This document shows, piece by piece, positions 25,496 to 34,111 of a stretch of DNA of 46,912 nt. A program made the translations under genes and the position numbers. Origin of the DNA: Pirellula sp. (GTDB lineage: Bacteria; Planctomycetota; Planctomycetia; Pirellulales; Pirellulaceae). The first letter of the stretch is position 1. Every line of letters starts with the position of its first letter. The stretch spans positions 1 to 46,912 of the forward strand of contig JAJTEK010000049.1 of assembly GCA_021299695.1 (NCBI GenBank), read 5' to 3'. The notes below the pieces were generated by a model, which worked only from the letters and a program-made list of their open reading frames with translations, was not told the DNA's origin and did no database searches.

Positions 25496-28400
25496 TCAGT
25501 GGCCTTCGATTTGGCTCAAGCGGATCAAGGAGATGAGTTCATCGGTACTGAGTCGACCTGCGCGATCGGCGCCGTCGAGGACTCCGGCGATGAGTTCTCG
25601 TTTATCTTCGTGGAGCGCGAGGATTTGTTGTTCGATGGTATCTTTGGCGACCAGTCGGTAGACGGTCACGGCGCGGAGTTGGCCGAGTCGGTGGGCACGG
25701 TCGGTGGCTTGGTCTTCGACGGCTGGGTTCCACCAGGGGTCCATGTGGATGACGTAATCGGCGGCGGTGAGGTTGAGTCCGGTGCCCCCTGCTTTGAGGG
25801 AGATGAGGAACAGGTCACCGTGTCCGGCTTGGAAGGCATCGACGGCTTCTTGCCGTTTGGCGGCTGGGGTAGCACCGTCGAGGTATTGGTATTTGATTCC
25901 GACGCGGTCGAGAGATTCGCGCAGCAGGCTCAGGTGTTGGACGAACTGGCTGAAGACCAGCGCGCGGTGTTCGCCTTCGCGCAGTTCGCTGACGATTTCC
26001 ATGAACAGGTCGAGTTTGGCGCTGGATTTATCCCAGCGTTTATCGACGAGTCTTGGGTGGCAGGCAAGTTGCCTCAGGCGGGTGAGCCAGGCCAGGACTC
26101 GGATTCGCATTTGGGGATCGGAATCTTCGGAGCCGCCTTGGGTAAGTTCGTTCAGAGCGGCGAGTCGAGCGGCGTCGTATTTCTTGCGTTCGGCTTCGGA
26201 GAATTCCGCGAGTCGTACAACTTCGGTGCGTTCTGGCAGTTCGGAGAGGACTTCCTTTTTGGTACGCCTGAGGATGAAGGGCCGAACGACGCGTCCGAGG
26301 GCCAGGAGTCGGTCTTTGGAGCGGTGGCGTTCGATGGGTTCGGCGAAGTTCTTTCGGAATTTCTCCCAGGAGCCCAGGAGTCCTGGGCTGACGGTCCTCA
26401 TGAGGCTCCAGAGTTCCCCTAGGTGGTTTTCCAGGGGTGTACCCGAGAGAGCAAGGTGCCAATCGGCCTCAATTTGCCGGACGGCTTGTGCGGTTTTGGT
26501 GTTAAAGTTTTTGATGAATTGGGCTTCGTCGAGCACGAGGGTATTCCAGGCTCGTTTGGTGAAGCGATCGACATCGCGTTGGAGGAGTTGGTAGCTGGTG
26601 ATGATCAGGTCCCCGGGTCCGGCCGAGTCGATGAGGGTTTGTCGGTCGTGTTCTCGGTAGAGCATGGGTCGGAGCGAGGGTGCGAATTTTTCGGATTCGC
26701 GTTGCCAGTTTGAGCCGACGCTCGTCGGGGCGATGATCAAAGCGGCGCCGTTTTTGGCGCGATCCAGGAGGATACCGAGGGCTTGGACTGTTTTCCCCAG
26801 TCCCATATCGTCGGCGAGGACACCGCCGATTCCCCAGTGGGCCAGTTTGGCGAGCCATTCGTAGCCGGAGACTTGGTATTCGCGGAGATCGGCGCGGAGC
26901 GTTTCGGGGACTTTGGGTTTAAGTTTCCTGGCACCTGCGAGTCGTGCGAGGGCGTCTTTCCAGGACATATCGGCATCGACGGAGATATCGCTTCCGAGGG
27001 CTTCCTCGACCACTGCGGTGCCTGCTTTGGAGACCCGCAGTTCGTTTCCATCGCCGATCGAGACGTCTTGGATGGCTCCGAGGCGTTGGCGGAGGGTATC
27101 GGAGATTTGGGCGAATTGTCCGTCCCCGAGGGGAACGAAGCGTCGGCCTTGGCGCAGAGCCGAGAGGAGTTCGGCCAGGGGGATTTCCAGCCCGTTGAGT
27201 TCGGCGAAGCCATCGAGGCCGAACCAATCGCGACCGCTGCTGAGTTTGACTTGGAGTCGTTGCGGGGTGATTTCTCCGACGACTTGCATGGGTTGGCTTT
27301 TTGGCCAGCAGACCGGAGGGGCTTTTTCACCGAGGTTTTGGATCCGCTGGAGCAGATCGAGTGCATCGTCGGGTGTGGCAGCCAGCCAGGTGAAGGGTGC
27401 GTCGTAGGGTAGGAGATTGAGTTCAGCGGCTTGGGCGTATTCTTCGGCGATGGAGGCTTCTTCTTCGAGAGCTCTCAGAAGTTGGAAGCGACCGGCGGTC
27501 GTGGCGATACGGAGTCGTTCTGGATCTTGGCCCGGTACGGGTGGTTCGACGACGGCATCGCAAGCGACGCGGAGAGCGACCTGGAGTCCTTCTTTTCCAC
27601 GGGGGGAGAGATGGAGTTCGATTTTCGGTTCGAGGGGTTGTTCGGGTCCGGCCAGGGATTCTGGCAATTGGACTTCGAGTCGTTTTGGTTTAGCGACGTG
27701 GACGATCAGGTCGGCGAATTTTTCGGCGGTATCTCGATCCATGATGGCTTCTCGGCGTTCGGCGGCGCTGAGGTCATTGATGAGTCGCAGGATTCGCGAT
27801 TCGATGGTGCTCATGAAGAGCACATGGCGTTGTCGGTCGATGCGCAGCAGGAGGGATTCCTGGTTGTGGATGGTGCCGATCGGAGTTTGGACAGGATCAT
27901 CCAAGGTGCAATTGGGGTGATCGATCAGGAGTCTGAGGCATTCGCGAATGACGCGTGGGGTTTGTCCTCGGTAGGAGTCTTCGGCCGACTGGAGGACCAG
28001 CACGAGCATTTTGTCGGCTGGGTGGGACAGGGCCGTATCGGGGACCGAATCGAGGTTGTCTCGCAGGAGTCGCCCTTTGTTCCATCCCCCTCGTTTTCGG
28101 GAGGTCTGCAGGTGGGCTTGGATGCTCACGCCGTAGTTGGAGTATTGCAATCGCCACTGGATGCGTTGGAGGCGGCGATCGGGGTCTTCGTCGGGGTCGG
28201 TTTCGGCGAGGGTCTCTTCGATATCGGGTTTGAGGTACGCGAGCGATTCGACGAGTTTTCGTCCGGCTTGGCGTCCATCGGTGATGCAGCTTTGCATCCA
28301 TTCGACCGCATCGCTAGGCGAGCGTTGGGTCAATTGCCTTCGGAGGTAGTTCAAGCAGTGGACTTGGTGAACACAGGGCTTGATCGTCTCGGTGCACGAG

Positions 28401-28711
28401 CAGGTCAGCAAGATATTGCGGATGACTTTGCTGGCGGTGATATCACCGATTTGGTGGAGATGTTTCGGATCGAGCTCGACCGCAATACCGGTGGTGAATT
28501 GGCCTTTGACGGGCGAAACGCCTTCGAGTTCGAACTGGAAGGCCAGGGAGGCTTCGGCATTCTTCAATCGGGGCAGATCGTTCGAGGCGAAGTACCGCGA
28601 CATGAGGAGTTGTTGCGGGCGAAACTTCTTTTCTTGCTGAGCGATGGCGCTGAGGATGTGGACGACAAGACCGCTGGATTGCGGCAAGTCCAATTGAGAC
28701 AGTTTCGACAT
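25496..28711 (-). CDS. SNF2-family helicase with SWIM zinc finger
   Basis: A 1071-residue ATP-dependent DNA translocase. A SWIM zinc finger (Cys104, Cys106, Cys113, His115 in LTCSCTETIKPCVHQ) lies near the N-terminus. A long middle region of about 450 residues may bind partners. The SNF2 motor follows from about residue 610: LADDMGLGKTVQALGILL (Walker A, near 634), IIAPTSVGSNWQRE, LVLDEAQFIKN (DEAQ box) and LALSGTPLENHLGELW. The helicase C half has YLDGATPAAKRQEAVDAFQ, LISLKAGGTGLNLTAADYV, then DPWWNPAVEDQATDRAHRLGQ. This is the bacterial HepA/Snf2 type with SWIM, probably acting on chromosomal DNA or transcription complexes. It stands alone on the minus strand. Confidence 0.92.
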   Translation of the reverse strand: MSKLSQLDLPQSSGLVVHILSAIAQQEKKFRPQQLLMSRYFASNDLPRLKNAEASLAFQFELEGVSPVKGQFTTGIAVELDPKHLHQIGDITASKVIRNILLTCSCTETIKPCVHQVHCLNYLRRQLTQRSPSDAVEWMQSCITDGRQAGRKLVESLAYLKPDIEETLAETDPDEDPDRRLQRIQWRLQYSNYGVSIQAHLQTSRKRGGWNKGRLLRDNLDSVPDTALSHPADKMLVLVLQSAEDSYRGQTPRVIRECLRLLIDHPNCTLDDPVQTPIGTIHNQESLLLRIDRQRHVLFMSTIESRILRLINDLSAAERREAIMDRDTAEKFADLIVHVAKPKRLEVQLPESLAGPEQPLEPKIELHLSPRGKEGLQVALRVACDAVVEPPVPGQDPERLRIATTAGRFQLLRALEEEASIAEEYAQAAELNLLPYDAPFTWLAATPDDALDLLQRIQNLGEKAPPVCWPKSQPMQVVGEITPQRLQVKLSSGRDWFGLDGFAELNGLEIPLAELLSALRQGRRFVPLGDGQFAQISDTLRQRLGAIQDVSIGDGNELRVSKAGTAVVEEALGSDISVDADMSWKDALARLAGARKLKPKVPETLRADLREYQVSGYEWLAKLAHWGIGGVLADDMGLGKTVQALGILLDRAKNGAALIIAPTSVGSNWQRESEKFAPSLRPMLYREHDRQTLIDSAGPGDLIITSYQLLQRDVDRFTKRAWNTLVLDEAQFIKNFNTKTAQAVRQIEADWHLALSGTPLENHLGELWSLMRTVSPGLLGSWEKFRKNFAEPIERHRSKDRLLALGRVVRPFILRRTKKEVLSELPERTEVVRLAEFSEAERKKYDAARLAALNELTQGGSEDSDPQMRIRVLAWLTRLRQLACHPRLVDKRWDKSSAKLDLFMEIVSELREGEHRALVFSQFVQHLSLLRESLDRVGIKYQYLDGATPAAKRQEAVDAFQAGHGDLFLISLKAGGTGLNLTAADYVIHMDPWWNPAVEDQATDRAHRLGQLRAVTVYRLVAKDTIEQQILALHEDKRELIAGVLDGADRAGRLSTDELISLIRLSQIEGH

Positions 28712-28900
28712 GCAGAGTGCTGGATCTATCGATGGGTATTCTCGAAGTGCAAACCGTCTAGTGTGGTCGATCCGGGGAACTTGGCAAGGCGAAATCGAGT
28801 GTGCTTGGCAGATAAGTCAGCGCGTCGGATTGCTTGCAAAACCGACTTGCCCAATCCTCGTTCCTTTGAAAAGCACCGAGGATTGGCTTGGTTGGAAGGT

Positions 28901-30823
28901 TCAAGGACTTGACGAATCGATGGCTTTGGTGTAGGCCTCTAGACCACCGACGATGGGCAGGTCGAGTTGGCATTGATCGATCTGGAATTGCAGTCGTGTT
29001 CCGGGTTCAGGCCAGAGGGTGAAGTCTCGGTCGCTCGAGACCAAAACCAGGCCGATTTGTTCACCGGGTTGGAGGATTTGGTCATCGGGTTGGAGTTCGA
29101 ATTCGACGTCTCGGAATTGGCCTGGGATCATGGGTTCTTCGGTCCAGATTGAATGGGCGTTGGCAGGGTCTGCCCAACCTCGGGTGATGACATCATCGGT
29201 GATCCGTTCGCTGTTGGTCCAGGGCAACGAGACGAGCCAGACCGAGAGGCATGCCGTTGGGCGATCGCAGGCGATTCGAAGTTTGATGCGAGAGAGGCCC
29301 GAGAGGTGCAAAGGGGCGGTGAGTTTTGGAGTGGCATAGAGGAGTCGGTGGTTGCTCCATTCGGCTTGGATCAACTGAGGGACGCTGAAGGAGAAGTTAT
29401 CGATGAGATCGTCGAGCCCTTGCGGGTCGGCTTGAGGGTTGCTGCTTGAGGGATCTTCATTGGCCATCAAGGCTGGGGTCAATTGCCCGATGCGTTTGCC
29501 TTGCCCTTGCGGTTTGAACGTAACGACTTTGGCATCGGGATTTGGGAAATCGCTGTAGGATTCGGGTTTGCTGTTTCGTTTGCCTTCGCGGACGATCCAA
29601 GCGTTAGGTAGGTCCATGACTTTATTGTCTTGGCCGTAGAGGAAATGGGAGAACCATTGGTTGAGGAGTTGGACAGGAGGTTGTCCGCCGTGGCCACCTT
29701 GATGGTAATAGATTTTGCATGGCAAGCCTTTCTTTTGGGCAGCTTGGTAGATGCGGTAGCTATGTTCTGGCATCACGTTCCAGTCGTTGAAGGCATGGGC
29801 CATAAGGAGTGCTGCCTTCATGTGGTCGAGTTGATGGATGTAGTCGCGGCTTTTCCAAAATTCGTTGTAGTCGCCGTTGGTTCGGTCGAAGTTTTTGAGC
29901 ATGCCTTCGTCTCGGATGTTGCAATCGCAGAAGTTTCTCGAGGCGTCGTATCCTGAGTGGATGAAGTCGTATAGAACGTCGATGTCCTCGCCCATGTATC
30001 CGCCTGGGTGGCGAACGAGTCCGTTGGAGCGGTAGTAGTGGTAGTAGGAGGTATTCGGAGCGACAGGAACGATGCATTCGAGTCCATCGACGCCGGTTGT
30101 TGCGGCCGCAAGGCAGAGGGTTCCGTTGTAGGAGGTGCCGATCATTCCGACCTTTCCTGTGCACCAATCGGCTTTGACTTCTTCGTTGCCATCGACGCTT
30201 GTGAAGCCTTTGGCCCGTCCGTTGAGCCAATCGATGACAGCTTTGGGAGCGAGCGATTCGTTGGGTCCGCCGACGGTGGGGCAGCCTTGGGACAGCCCGG
30301 TTCCAGGGGAGGATGAGTGGACGACGGCAAACCCCCGGGGGACCCATTCGGCGAGGTGTTCACCGTTGAGTCGCGGCCTTTTGGATTCTTGGGGGATCGC
30401 TGGAGGTGTTGCGTGTTTGGGGGGTGGAGAATTCAGGTTCTGTCGGGGGCTCCACATGTGTTCTGGAGAGGTCGATCCCATGCCTGCGTAATAGGGGCTC
30501 GATTGGTAGATCACGGGGACTTTCAAGCCCTCGGTCTGTGTCGGATTGGGTCGAGTGACACTGACATGGACCCGATCGGGTTTGCCGTCTTGGTCGGAAT
30601 CGAATTCGGTTTCCACGAATAGGTCGTGTTGGACCCAGTCGGACTTGAAGGCCTCGACGACTTGGGCCAGTCCATCGACGAAGACTGGCTTGGAACCTGC
30701 CGATGGCTTAACGTTGGTCGAGGGCTGGGAGTCTTGGGCGCTGCAGAGGCTTTGCGCAAGGCATACGAGTGCGAATGCGAGATTGAATTTCAGCATATGG
30801 GATCGAGGGCAATTGGGTTTCAT
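28901..30823 (-). CDS. secreted CocE/NonD-family (S15) hydrolase
   Basis: A 640-residue alpha/beta hydrolase of the X-Pro dipeptidyl-peptidase/cocaine-esterase group. A signal peptide is present (LKFNLAFALVCLAQSLCSAQ). The catalytic triad can be read as Ser231 in GMIGTSYNGTL, Asp347 in AHAFNDWNV and His378 in HQGGHGGQ. A C-terminal jelly-roll region follows (SGLSRIKLRIACDRPTACL to PEPGTRLQFQID). The ATG at 30823 overlaps the stop of the ABC gene as ATGA, so translation is coupled; another ATG at 30796 would shorten the signal peptide by nine residues. The substrate, a peptide or an ester, cannot be read from the sequence. Confidence 0.85.
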   Translation of the reverse strand: MKPNCPRSHMLKFNLAFALVCLAQSLCSAQDSQPSTNVKPSAGSKPVFVDGLAQVVEAFKSDWVQHDLFVETEFDSDQDGKPDRVHVSVTRPNPTQTEGLKVPVIYQSSPYYAGMGSTSPEHMWSPRQNLNSPPPKHATPPAIPQESKRPRLNGEHLAEWVPRGFAVVHSSSPGTGLSQGCPTVGGPNESLAPKAVIDWLNGRAKGFTSVDGNEEVKADWCTGKVGMIGTSYNGTLCLAAATTGVDGLECIVPVAPNTSYYHYYRSNGLVRHPGGYMGEDIDVLYDFIHSGYDASRNFCDCNIRDEGMLKNFDRTNGDYNEFWKSRDYIHQLDHMKAALLMAHAFNDWNVMPEHSYRIYQAAQKKGLPCKIYYHQGGHGGQPPVQLLNQWFSHFLYGQDNKVMDLPNAWIVREGKRNSKPESYSDFPNPDAKVVTFKPQGQGKRIGQLTPALMANEDPSSSNPQADPQGLDDLIDNFSFSVPQLIQAEWSNHRLLYATPKLTAPLHLSGLSRIKLRIACDRPTACLSVWLVSLPWTNSERITDDVITRGWADPANAHSIWTEEPMIPGQFRDVEFELQPDDQILQPGEQIGLVLVSSDRDFTLWPEPGTRLQFQIDQCQLDLPIVGGLEAYTKAIDSSSP

Positions 30824-31746
30824 GATGGGTTGCTCGGCTGCATGGATTGGCCTTCGGCCAATCGGCTCAGGTCGTTCCAGAAGGTGACGTATTTGTTTCT
30901 ATCTTTGATGTATTCATCGTCGAAAACCGCGCGCCTGAGTTCTTCGCGTTGCTCGAAGAATTTGGAGTAGTCTTTCGGTTCGTCGGGGTGAAAGACAGGA
31001 CATGGTTTGTCGTAAACGATCGTGGCGCCTTGGTTGCCCTCGTTATGGAATCGTGACATTCCGATGACTCGGTCGGCCACGAAGATCGCCTCGTTGAGTT
31101 CGTGGGTGACCATGAGGATGGTGTATTCGGGTCGTTTGCCTTCGCGTTTGCGTTGAAGATTTTGTTGATAGAAGCCAAGGAGCATGTACTGGAGGTCTTC
31201 TCGCATGGCTTCATCCAGTGCGCCGAAGGGTTCATCGAGCAAGACGACTTTGGGTCGCATGATGAGGGCTTGGGCGACGGCCACGCGTTGTTTCATTCCG
31301 CCGGACATTTCCCGGGGGTATTTTCCACAAGCGTGTTCGAGGCCGACTTGCGCGAGGAAATCGCGGGATTGCTTGAGGTGTTCGCGCCGTTGCTTGAGGT
31401 ATTTCGGGAACAGGAAGCATCGGCTGAAGAAGGAGCTTTGATCGAGTTTAAGTCCGAAGGCGACGTTGGCTTCGGCCGTCAAGAAATCGTATAGGGAGTA
31501 CTGTTGGTAAACGATTCCGACGTTGCGAGTCGGGCCGATGACCGGTTGTCCATCGGCGAGTATTTCGCCTTCGGTGGGTGGATGAGTACCGAGGATGGCT
31601 TTGAGAAGAGTGCTTTTACCGCAGCCGCTCGGACCGACGATCGCGACGATTTGACCGGGCCAGATTTTCAGATTGATTTGGTCCAGAACGGGAAAGTCGC
31701 CGAAGCGGTGTGAGACATTGCGGACTTCTAAGGCGTAATCGCTCAT
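30820..31746 (-). CDS. ABC transporter ATP-binding protein (SsuB/TauB/NrtD type)
   Basis: A 308-residue ATPase. The Walker A GPSGCGKST, Q-loop VYQQYSL, signature MSGGMKQRVAVAQAL, Walker B VVLLDEPFGALD and switch His in VTHELNEAI are all intact. The sequence matches nitrate/sulfonate/taurine importers. It carries an insertion near 105-125 (FFSRCFLFPKYLKQRREHLK) and a long C-terminal extension of about 60 residues (EPKDYSKFFEQREELRRAVF). No permease or binding-protein gene is adjacent. Instead it lies between yedI and the S15 hydrolase, overlapping each by ATGA. It may serve permeases encoded elsewhere or work with the membrane protein YedI; this is inference. Confidence 0.85.
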   Translation of the reverse strand: MSDYALEVRNVSHRFGDFPVLDQINLKIWPGQIVAIVGPSGCGKSTLLKAILGTHPPTEGEILADGQPVIGPTRNVGIVYQQYSLYDFLTAEANVAFGLKLDQSSFFSRCFLFPKYLKQRREHLKQSRDFLAQVGLEHACGKYPREMSGGMKQRVAVAQALIMRPKVVLLDEPFGALDEAMREDLQYMLLGFYQQNLQRKREGKRPEYTILMVTHELNEAIFVADRVIGMSRFHNEGNQGATIVYDKPCPVFHPDEPKDYSKFFEQREELRRAVFDDEYIKDRNKYVTFWNDLSRLAEGQSMQPSNPS

Positions 31747-32702
31747 GACTCGTCGGATCCACCGAAAACAATTTTATAGAGATGAATCGCGGCGACCGCA
31801 GCAGCGCCGGCAACGATGCCAAATAGGAAGTCGAAGAGCAGCGGTGCCAGCCAGCCCAAAGGAGCCCCGATCGCAGGGATCGCGTGCATCGCATGAGCGA
31901 ACGATTCGCTCAAATGGTGGAGCGAGGCGAACTGATGGGTGATGATTCCACCGCCGACGAGGAACATCGCAGCGGTTCCGGCGATTGCCAAAAAGCGGAG
32001 CAAGTAGGGAGCGAACCACAAGATGGCCGCGCCTAGTTTTTTGAGGATCTGATCCGTGGCGCTCGCCCCTTTGAGGGTCAGCCAATGGAGTCCTAGATCG
32101 TCGAGTTTGACAATGCCTGCGACCAGTCCGTAGACGCCGACGGTCATCAGCGTTCCGACGGCAAGCAGAACACCGAGGGTGACCGAAAATGGCTGACCGA
32201 CAAGGGTCCCGAGGGTAATGACGATGATTTCGGCTGAGAGAATGAAATCGGTGCGGATCGCGCCTTGGATTTTTGCTTTCTCCAATTTGACCGGATCGAC
32301 ATCGGGGTCACGGATCGCTTGGAGGCGTTCGGAGCGAGACTCGGAGATCTCTTTGTCGGTTTTGGGATGTAGCCAAGAGTGAAGGATCTTCTCGACCCCT
32401 TCGTAGCACAGATAGATTCCTCCGAGCATCAGCAGGGGTTTGATGGCCCAGGGAGCCAGGGCGCTGATCGCAAGAGCGGCCGGGATGAGGATGGCTTTGT
32501 TGATGGCCGAGCCAACGGCGACTTTCCAGACCACGGGCAGTTCGCGATCGGCCGAAAGCCCGGTGACTTGTTTGGCGTTGAGAGCCAAGTCGTCTCCCAA
32601 GACCCCGGCGGTCTTGTTGATTGCGACTTGGCTCATCGTCGAAACATCGTCTAGGATCGACGCGATGTCGTCTAGAAGCGTAAGGAGCGTAGCGCCTGCC
32701 AT
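31743..32702 (-). CDS. yedI: DUF808/YedI inner-membrane protein
   Basis: A 319-residue integral membrane protein. The opening MAGATLLTLLDDIASILDDVSTM, then KTAGVLGDDLALNAKQVTG, matches E. coli YedI (DUF808) strongly; function in that family is unknown. About five to seven membrane segments are visible (for example VGSAINKAILIPAALAISALAPWAI, IKPLLMLGGIYLCYEGV, FILSAEIIVITLGTLVGQPF). The start lies nine bases after the stop of sodA, and its own stop overlaps the ABC gene start by ATGA. It is thus the second gene of a four-gene operon. Confidence 0.88.
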   Translation of the reverse strand: MAGATLLTLLDDIASILDDVSTMSQVAINKTAGVLGDDLALNAKQVTGLSADRELPVVWKVAVGSAINKAILIPAALAISALAPWAIKPLLMLGGIYLCYEGVEKILHSWLHPKTDKEISESRSERLQAIRDPDVDPVKLEKAKIQGAIRTDFILSAEIIVITLGTLVGQPFSVTLGVLLAVGTLMTVGVYGLVAGIVKLDDLGLHWLTLKGASATDQILKKLGAAILWFAPYLLRFLAIAGTAAMFLVGGGIITHQFASLHHLSESFAHAMHAIPAIGAPLGWLAPLLFDFLFGIVAGAAAVAAIHLYKIVFGGSDES

Positions 32703-32711
32703 GTTGGCTGA

Positions 32712-33341
32712 CTAGCCCTTCTTTGCCGCTTCGTATCGCTTGGAAACTTCGTTCCAATTCACGACGTTCCAGAAAGCGGCGATGTAATCTGGTCTTCGGT
32801 TTTGGTACTTGAGATAGTAGGCATGTTCCCAGACGTCCAGAGCCAGGATAGGGGTTCCTTCGATTCCTGCGATAGCCTTGCCCATCAGAGGGGAGTCTTG
32901 GTTGGGTGTCGAGCCGATTTCGAGCTTGCCGTTGTTGATGACCAGCCAAGCCCACCCCGAGCCGAAGCGTCCGACGCCAGCGGCAGCGAATTTTTCTTTG
33001 AACGCATCGAAGCTTCCGAAGGTCGCTTCGATATCGGCAAGGAGGGCTCCGGAGGGTTTTCCGCCTGCGTTCCAGCCGATGATGTTCCAGAAAAAGGTGT
33101 GGTTCCAGTGCCCGCCACCGTTGTTGCGAACCGCTCCACGCTTTTCGTCAGGAATAGCCGCAAGGTTGCCGACGATCTCTTCGATCGATTTGTTTTCAAA
33201 CGGGGTGCCTTCAAGGGCCTTGTTCAAGTTATTGACGTAGGCTTGATGGTGCTTGCCGTGGTGGATTTCCATCGTTTGGGCATCGATGTGGGGTTCCATT
33301 GCATTGGATGCGTAGGGCAGGGGTGCAAGCGTAAAAGGCAT
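32712..33341 (-). CDS. sodA: manganese-type superoxide dismutase
   Basis: A 209-residue enzyme that disproportionates superoxide. The metal ligands are the His of [16 protein letters not shown], the His in [11 protein letters not shown], and Asp and His of [31 protein letters not shown] and NQDSPLMG (with the outer-sphere Gln) mark the Mn type rather than the Fe type. No signal peptide is seen, so it is cytoplasmic. A strong SD, AGGAG, lies eight bases before the ATG. It is the first gene of the sodA-yedI-ABC-hydrolase operon. Confidence 0.96.
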   Translation of the reverse strand: MPFTLAPLPYASNAMEPHIDAQTMEIHHGKHHQAYVNNLNKALEGTPFENKSIEEIVGNLAAIPDEKRGAVRNNGGGHWNHTFFWNIIGWNAGGKPSGALLADIEATFGSFDAFKEKFAAAGVGRFGSGWAWLVINNGKLEIGSTPNQDSPLMGKAIAGIEGTPILALDVWEHAYYLKYQNRRPDYIAAFWNVVNWNEVSKRYEAAKKG

Positions 33342-33344
33342 TAT

Positions 33345-33402
33345 GGAGGCTCCTGGAGGAAAACGAACATGGGTTCAAGCGATCGAGTATAGTATAGGGT
33401 CT
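33345..33402 (-). promoter_or_regulatory. sodA: leader and -10-like boxes of the sodA operon
   Basis: Read on the minus strand, two overlapping TATACT words lie at 33396-33386, about 45 bases before the ATG, in otherwise GC-rich text; no clear -35 box is seen. The SD AGGAG (33354-33350) is inside a short inverted repeat (CCTCCAGGAG, then CCTCC) that could mask it. Boxes are inferred from sequence alone. Confidence 0.35.
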
Positions 33403-33503
33403 CGACCGTGCGATGGGATTAACTTACGTCAGGAGCGGTTTTTTCGCCAGTGCCAGGGCCGTTGAAACGACTGGCCCCGGGGGACTCAAGGGATCAAAAC
33501 AGG

Positions 33504-34079
33504 ATGAAAAACGTAGCAATTGTTTATTTTTCCTCGGGTGGGCATACCCAGCAATTGGCCCATGGGATCGCCGAGGGAGTTCGAAGTGTGCCGCAGACTT
33601 CGGCGGTGCTTTGGCGGATCGAGGGATCCGACCTTCGCGACGGCCGCTGGAAGAATGAAGAGATCTTGGCCGGCTTGCAGCGGGCCGACACGATTGTCTT
33701 TGGCACCCCGACCTACATGGGTGGAATAGCGGCCCAGTACAAGGCCTTTATCGATGCTTGTGGGGGCATTTGGTACGAGCAAGCTTGGAGGAACAAGCTC
33801 GCGGCGGGATTTACCCATTCGCAAGGTCTCTCGGGGGACAAACTCAACACGCTTGAGGGATTGATGATCCAAGCCATGCAACACGGAATGCTATGGGTGG
33901 GCTTGGGGATACGGCCCGAGGGGAGTTCTCCCGAGCAAATCAACCGACTCGGCTCGTATCTGGGCCTGATGGCTCAGAGCGAAGCGGACCAAACGAACTT
34001 ATTCGAAGGGGACCGGCAAACCGCTAGGCTCTTCGGTCAGCGGATCGCCGATGCGACCCATCGCTGGCAGCGTACTTAA
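33504..34079 (+). CDS. flavodoxin-like/WrbA-like NAD(P)H:quinone-type oxidoreductase
   Basis: The product is 191 residues with a flavodoxin fold. The FMN phosphate loop YFSSGGHTQQLAHGIAEGV is at residues 8-26. The switch FGTPTYMGGIAAQYKAFIDACGG is at about 69-91, which is the WrbA-type text, and GFTHSQGLSGDKLNTLEGLM follows. It probably reduces quinones with two electrons or carries electrons. It begins just after the divergent sodA leader, so the two oxidative-stress-related genes share a regulatory region (inference). The ATG at 33504 fits the family N-terminus; an upstream extension to 33450 is not believable. Confidence 0.78.
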   Translation: MKNVAIVYFSSGGHTQQLAHGIAEGVRSVPQTSAVLWRIEGSDLRDGRWKNEEILAGLQRADTIVFGTPTYMGGIAAQYKAFIDACGGIWYEQAWRNKLAAGFTHSQGLSGDKLNTLEGLMIQAMQHGMLWVGLGIRPEGSSPEQINRLGSYLGLMAQSEADQTNLFEGDRQTARLFGQRIADATHRWQRT

Positions 34080-34111
34080 AACAGAACATCTCAAGGACTC
34101 TGAGGATCGCC

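Noticed and set aside
27431-28912. Long plus-strand open frame opposite the SNF2 helicase
   Set aside because: It mirrors codon bias of the real minus-strand gene, is rich in Gly, Glu, Phe and Val and has no family resemblance.
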